In this document: piece by piece, positions 59,228 to 64,000 of the stretch | Position numbering within the stretch: position 1 is the stretch's first letter | How the letters are laid out: the number at the start of each line of letters is the position of its first letter | Translations under genes and position numbers: made by a program | The notes under the pieces: model-generated | The model's database searches: none | The model's input: only the letters and a program-made list of their open reading frames with translations | Told to the model about the DNA's origin: nothing | From: Aphidius gifuensis | Taxonomy: Eukaryota; Arthropoda; Insecta; Hymenoptera; Braconidae | DNA: 64,000 nt | Direction: 5' to 3' | Assembly (NCBI RefSeq): GCF_014905175.1 | Contig: NC_057790.1 | Coordinates: 18,688,469 to 18,752,468 of the forward strand

Positions 59228-61052
59228 AATATATTAATAATAATTAATTTTACATCACAAATATGGCTTTTTACAATCAAATTATGTTTAATAATATTCA
59301 GTTTTTTCTTTTTTTGTTTTTAAACAAATGCATTTATTCGTCAATTTTTGTTTTTTTTTTTTTTGGTTTTTTAAATTAACACAAATCATGTCAATCGAGC
59401 TTAAACTCAAATATTTTTTTTTCTTCTTTTTTTTCACCAATAGTTGATAGTTTTTTTTTTTTTTTTGTCTTGTTTAGGATTGAATTATTTAGTGTGTTAA
59501 ACACACCTGAATATTATAATATTATATTTATGTGTTTTTTGATATTATTTTATTAAGATTTATTATTTTAAGATGACAATAGTTATTTTAAAGCTTCAAC
59601 AGCTCATTTTCTAATTTTTTTTTCTCTTTTTTTTTTTTATTTGAGCTATGATTTCTTTCTTTTTTTTGCGAGCTTTGATAGCTCTGAAAATGTCAAATAT
59701 ATTTTATAAAAAAGATGATTAAATTTTATAAATTTTGATACTGATAAAGATATATGTTGTCTGATTAATTTTGTACTTGTCTTTAAGTAAATTATATTGT
59801 AATGTAATTAATTAAATATATGTTCGTTTGAAATTTATATAACTTGTTTTAATATTTATTTATAAATTAATACTAAAAATAATTTTCTAAGTCTATTATT
59901 CTATTTTAGGCATTTAATTTTGTTGAATAATATTTTTAAAAAATTTAATAACACCAATAATTATTAGTTAAATAATTAAAAACAAATTAACATGACGATT
60001 TATTTTCTTCTAAATATTTATTATTTTAAATTTTAGTTTAATTTATTTTTATCAACAAAGAATTAACAATTTAAAAATTTTTTATTTAAGAATTTATAAA
60101 GTTTTAAATAATTTCTAAGAAATTGTAAAACTTGCCTTTTTTTTATCTTTAGAAAAACCAAATAATTTTCCGCTATTCAAGAACCGTTAAAAAAATAAAA
60201 AATAAGTAGTGTTGTTGTAATTTTTATTTACTTCACTGTGGTGAGGATCATACCTGGCCAAGGTCAAGTTAAACCCAACATGGGACCACATGGGAATGCT
60301 TTTTTTTAACATTACTTTCTTCAAATTTTCTTTATTATTTTTTTTTCTTGAAATTATTTTGCATGAAGGCTGAAGAAAGATCTGGTCCTCAAGAACCTCG
60401 ATGTTTTGGAAAAAAAAATAAAAAAAATATGGGGTTTCAAATGATAAGAATTTCGTAGATGTGGTTGTAAAGATTTAGGGTTTCAAGCACTTCAACTGAA
60501 AATTTATTACCTCAAGGTAATGGCAAGGAAAAAAACAAATTAATTTTAAGATCCATGCCTAAAATTCACTATTCCCAATTTTTTTTTGAATACAAAAAAT
60601 TTAAAAAGTAATATTTACACAGGTCGAAGAAAAAGTTAAAAAAATATTTAGGATATTTTAAAATGTGTAAAAAAATGTTATTTGAATTGAAAAGCTTTTT
60701 ACTGGAGAAAAATAAATTTTAAAATTTCCCGCATTAAATGAATAATCATGTAATTTTTAGAATATTTCTAAAATTCTACTTTGCCATGTGCAAAAATGTG
60801 CAAAATGGATGAGAATATATAATCTCTTGTTCTACCTATTCATTTTCTTTTTTTTTTTCTTTTTACCTTGATATTCGCACCTGTTTCTAGAATAGAAAAT
60901 TGTGCTAGCCAAAAAAAATTACGTGGTCCAGCAAGATAGTGAAAATTAGTGTCTTAATTTATCAACGTGATATTTTAACCAACTGATAAATCATAAAAAT
61001 TTGCTAATAAAAAATTTATTATTTTATTTAGAAAAAATCATTTAATTGAAAA
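59228..61052. other. Intergenic upstream of the neprilysin-like gene
   Basis: About 1.8 kb, AT-rich, with one GC-richer patch at about 60235-60300 (TGGTGAGGATCATACCTGGCC onward, ending before a T run). I could not match it to a known small RNA. The rest shows nothing recognisable. Confidence 0.4.
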
Positions 61053-63539
61053 ATGTTTAACGGTAAGTTTTTAATTATTTTTTAGGCTAAATAATAATTA
61101 TAATTTTTGCTATTTTTAATAATTATTTATTTTATATTATCAGTTAATTTGACAAATAAAAAAAAAAGACAAAATTTAATTATTTTAACGTTTTTAATTT
61201 ATATATTTTTTCTAATTAATTATTTGTTGTTTTTATTTTTTTTCTACAGGTTTTTTTTATGGCTTGATAATTTTACAATTATCAAATATTGAATTGACAC
61301 TTGGTCATCCAGAGACAGTAAAAAATAATGAAGATATTTGTCTGTCACCAGCATGTATTCACGCTGGTAATTATCATTTATTATTCTATATGACTTTTAA
61401 ATTAAACAGTATTAAAAAACTAAATTTATTTATTTTACAGCATCAAGAATGCTGAATAATATGGACAGTAAAGTATCACCATGTGATAATTTTTATAAAT
61501 ATAGTTGTGGAAATTTTATCAAATCAACTCAATTAGCAGATTCAGTACATTCTCAAGATTCATATTCTCAATCAGAACATAAATTAAAGAATGAATTACG
61601 AAGTATAATTAATTTGCCAAATTTTCCAAATGACACTAAGCCACTTAGAATTGCAAAAGATTTTTATCAAACTTGTCTAAATACATCAGCAATTAATAAA
61701 CAAGGACTTGATGAAATAAAAAAAATAATAAACAATACTGGTGGATGGCCTGTACTTGATGGTAATAAATGGAATGAAACATCATTTGACTGGGTTGAAA
61801 CAACTTACAAATTAAGCAAACTTGGATATACAGCTAATTATTTAATAAGTGTTGAACTTGACAATACCGTCGTGAATTCAAAATTCAACGCAATTCATTT
61901 GACTCAACCAAAATTGCTAAATGTTTCAAATATTGATGCACTTAAATATGTAGAATTTATGTATGATGTTGCTGTTATGTTTGGTGCAAATCCACGATCA
62001 ATATTTAAAGATATGTTACAAACTCTTGAATTTGCAAATGAAATTGTTAAAATTTCAAATAAAAAATCACGTAAAAATTCTATACTAATGTCAATATATG
62101 GACTAAATGAAAATAAAGCATTACCAATAAATTGGAATGAATATATTAATTTAGTATTTGGTTCAAATGATACACTGTCTGATGAAACATTTGTTGTTGT
62201 TGAAACACCAATGTATTTTGATAAGCTGGGTTTGTTATTAAATAAAACATCAAATAGAATAATTGCTAATTATATTATGTGGAATGTTGTTGAAGAATCA
62301 ATAGTATATTTGTCTGATGAAATACGTAAAATATCAACGAAATATATTAGAATTGATACAGAGAATAATGTTTTATATAATTACAGAGATACACATTGTT
62401 TTAACATGGTTTATAATAAACTTCCATCAATTATGGATACAATATATTTTACAAATATTTTTAATAAAAATATTAAAAGCAATGTTACAAAAATAACTGA
62501 TAATATTAAAAATAAACTGGTTAATATTATTTATAATATTGATTGGATTAATAACAAGACAATTGATTTTGTTGCTAAACAAATTAAATATGTAAGTGGT
62601 AATATTGCATATTCAGATGAATTAATTGATGATACTAAAATTGAAAAATTATATAAAGATCTTGAAATAAATAAAACTAATTATTTACAAAGTTCATTGA
62701 ATGTTAATTCATATAAACGTAAATTACAAATTGAAATGTTAATGAATCCATATGCATCTAATAATTCATTTTCAAAAAGTTATAGAGAAGTCAATGCATT
62801 TTATTTAGGAGCTGAGAATAGCATATGTAAGTTTTAATTTTTTATTTATAAAAAGAAATTTATAATATATTAAATTTTAATTTATTTTTAACAGATATAC
62901 CTGCTGGAATTTTGGGAGATTTTTTTTTCAACAATGATTATCCAAATTATGTTAATTATGGTAATGTTGGTTTTATAATAGCACATGAATTTACACATGG
63001 ATTTGTTATTGCAAATCGTCTTTTTCAAGAGACTTCTAAGACCGATGATTCGTTTGTTAATAAAACCAAATGTTTTATTGAACAATATGACAACTATACA
63101 ATTGAAGAAATTCAAGAAAAAGTTAGTTAAATAATGAAAAAATAATATATATTAGTTATTATTGTTAATTTAATTGTTAATTATTTTTATCTTTTAGGCA
63201 AATGGATTAGGCACTTTGGATGAAAATATGGCTGATATTGGTGGTGTTAAATTATCATACTTGGCATACAAAGAATTGTCAAAAGAACATGGACCTGAAC
63301 AAAAATTACCTGGCTTTGAATCATTTACATCTGAACAAATGTTTTGGCTAAGTTCTGCTAATGCATGGTGCTCAAAAGTACGTCCAGAAATATTAAGTAA
63401 AATTAAAAATAACGACAGTCACAGTTTACCTGAACATCGTGTGATGGGTGCATTATCAAATAACGATGATTTTGCTAATGATTTTAATTGTCCAAGTGGT
63501 TCACGAATGAATCCAATAAATAAATGCACATTGTGGTAA
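61053..63539 (+). CDS. Secreted neprilysin-like M13 metallopeptidase, 693 aa
   Basis: Zinc endopeptidase of the neprilysin family. Exons are 61053-61062, 61250-61366, 61441-62826, 62895-63121 and 63198-63539, totalling 2,082 nt or 694 codons. The N-terminus MFNGFFYGLIILQLSNIELT looks like a signal peptide, not the cytosolic tail plus anchor of membrane neprilysins, so it is probably secreted. Landmarks: SPCDNFYKYSCGNF, VNAFY (substrate-binding NAYY-type), zinc site HEFTH (residues 535-539), third ligand ENMAD (589-593), catalytic-side HS and HRV, and terminal CTLW. HExxH-to-ENxAD spacing is shorter than in human NEP (54 against 63 residues), and the usual DDxGRxxD..WW stretch is missing. Secreted neprilysins occur in some parasitoid venoms; that link is inference. 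Confidence 0.93.
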
Positions 63540-63825
63540 TTATTTTATTGATTTTTTTTATGTCAATAAATTTATCAACTTTAATAATTATAATTTATTG
63601 TAATTTTGTAAATAAAAAAAAAAAACATAAATAAAACATAAAAACAATTACAATAAATTAAGTACAAAGTAATTATTATTTTTTTATTGAAAATTTTTGT
63701 TATTAATTTACAACAATCAAAATAACATGTAAATTTTTAATGGATTATTAAAATTTAAAATTAATTATTTATATAAAATTATTAAAAGAAAGAAAAAAAC
63801 ATAATTTATTATTTAAATATTTTCA
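63540..63825. other. Intergenic between convergent genes
   Basis: AT-rich 3' flanks with AATAAA-like signals; nothing else recognised. Confidence 0.45.
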
Positions 63826-64000
63826 TCAATAATTCAAAACAAAAATCAATGACAAAATTGGATAAAATATTATTGATTGAATTTTAAATGAAGATGATTT
63901 TGTTGAAGTTTTAATAATATGTGTTTTAGTAATAACTGTTTGTGTAACAACAGTAGTTGTATTTGTTGAATTATTATTTGATGCTGGTAATGAATTAGCA
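63826..64000 (-). CDS. C-terminus of a probable GPI-anchored or tail-anchored protein (partial)
   Basis: On the minus strand a frame open from the window edge encodes 57 residues to a TGA at 63828-63826. It is a Thr/Ser/Asn-rich stalk (SNNNSTNTTTVVTQTVITKT) followed by a hydrophobic end FYPILSLIFVLNY. This layout is typical of a GPI-attachment signal on a heavily O-glycosylated surface protein, or of a tail anchor. The gene body lies outside the window, so the family is unknown. Confidence 0.6.
   Translation of the reverse strand, partial: ANSLPASNNNSTNTTTVVTQTVITKTHIIKTSTKSSSFKIQSIIFYPILSLIFVLNY

Noticed and set aside
1..64000. tRNA and spliceosomal snRNA genes
   Set aside because: I looked for B-box-like GGTTCGA strings and known snRNA starts on both strands and found no convincing case by eye; a tRNAscan-SE or Infernal run would settle it.

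Overview
This window is eukaryotic and almost certainly insect nuclear DNA. It is very AT-rich, with poly-A/T tracts and microsatellites. Its genes have short GT-AG introns and encode typical insect proteins: a sarcoplasmic calcium-binding protein, a CYP6-like P450 pair, a lipocalin and an M13 metallopeptidase. A short TTAGG run and the P450 and neprilysin style fit Hymenoptera, perhaps a parasitoid wasp, but that placement is inference. I assembled gene models by hand from splice sites and reading-frame continuity. Every complete model closes to a whole number of codons.

Layout. 1-4496: decayed Ty3/gypsy-type LTR retrotransposon on the minus strand, running off the left edge. 4553-7640: a ~124 bp satellite array carrying a CTCF-like motif in each unit, with ~125 bp hairpins and a 2,185 bp higher-order duplication. 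7880-8530: plus-strand pseudogene debris. 8611-9588 (-): sarcoplasmic calcium-binding protein. 10465-14130 (-): RecQ5-type helicase. 16365-20491 (-): ubiquitin ligase UBE4B. 20995-21187: MITE. 21443-22757 (+): NIPA-type Mg2+ transporter. 25324-36326 (-): atypical PKC, with a second first exon inside a long intron and an open frame beyond its stop codon. 38087-40615 (+): APC2. 40793-41687 (-): ARPC3. 42403-44515 (+): RpL15 with five intronic C/D snoRNAs. 45290-47164 (+): stomatin. 47792-49467 (+): WRNIP1. 50131-53292 (+): tandem P450s, the second frameshifted. 53565-54106 (-): small single-pass membrane protein with a PPxY motif. 55194-55921 (+): secreted lipocalin. 57422-59227 (+): C2H2 zinc-finger protein with KEN boxes. 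61053-63539 (+): secreted neprilysin-like peptidase. 63826-64000 (-): C-terminus of a probable surface protein.

The genes are mostly unrelated housekeeping loci, as is normal for an insect chromosome. Functional links are limited: RecQ5 and WRNIP1 both act in replication-fork maintenance, while APC2 and UBE4B both act in ubiquitin pathways. The most notable signals are: (1) a 122-codon stop-free extension in frame after the aPKC UGA; (2) a PB1-less alternative aPKC first exon of 258 codons in correct phase; (3) a RecQ5 tail with repeated GFxTA/GFxSS units resembling BRC-type RAD51-binding repeats; (4) satellite units carrying a CTCF-core-like site; and (5) five C/D snoRNAs in the RpL15 introns, three of them in one intron.
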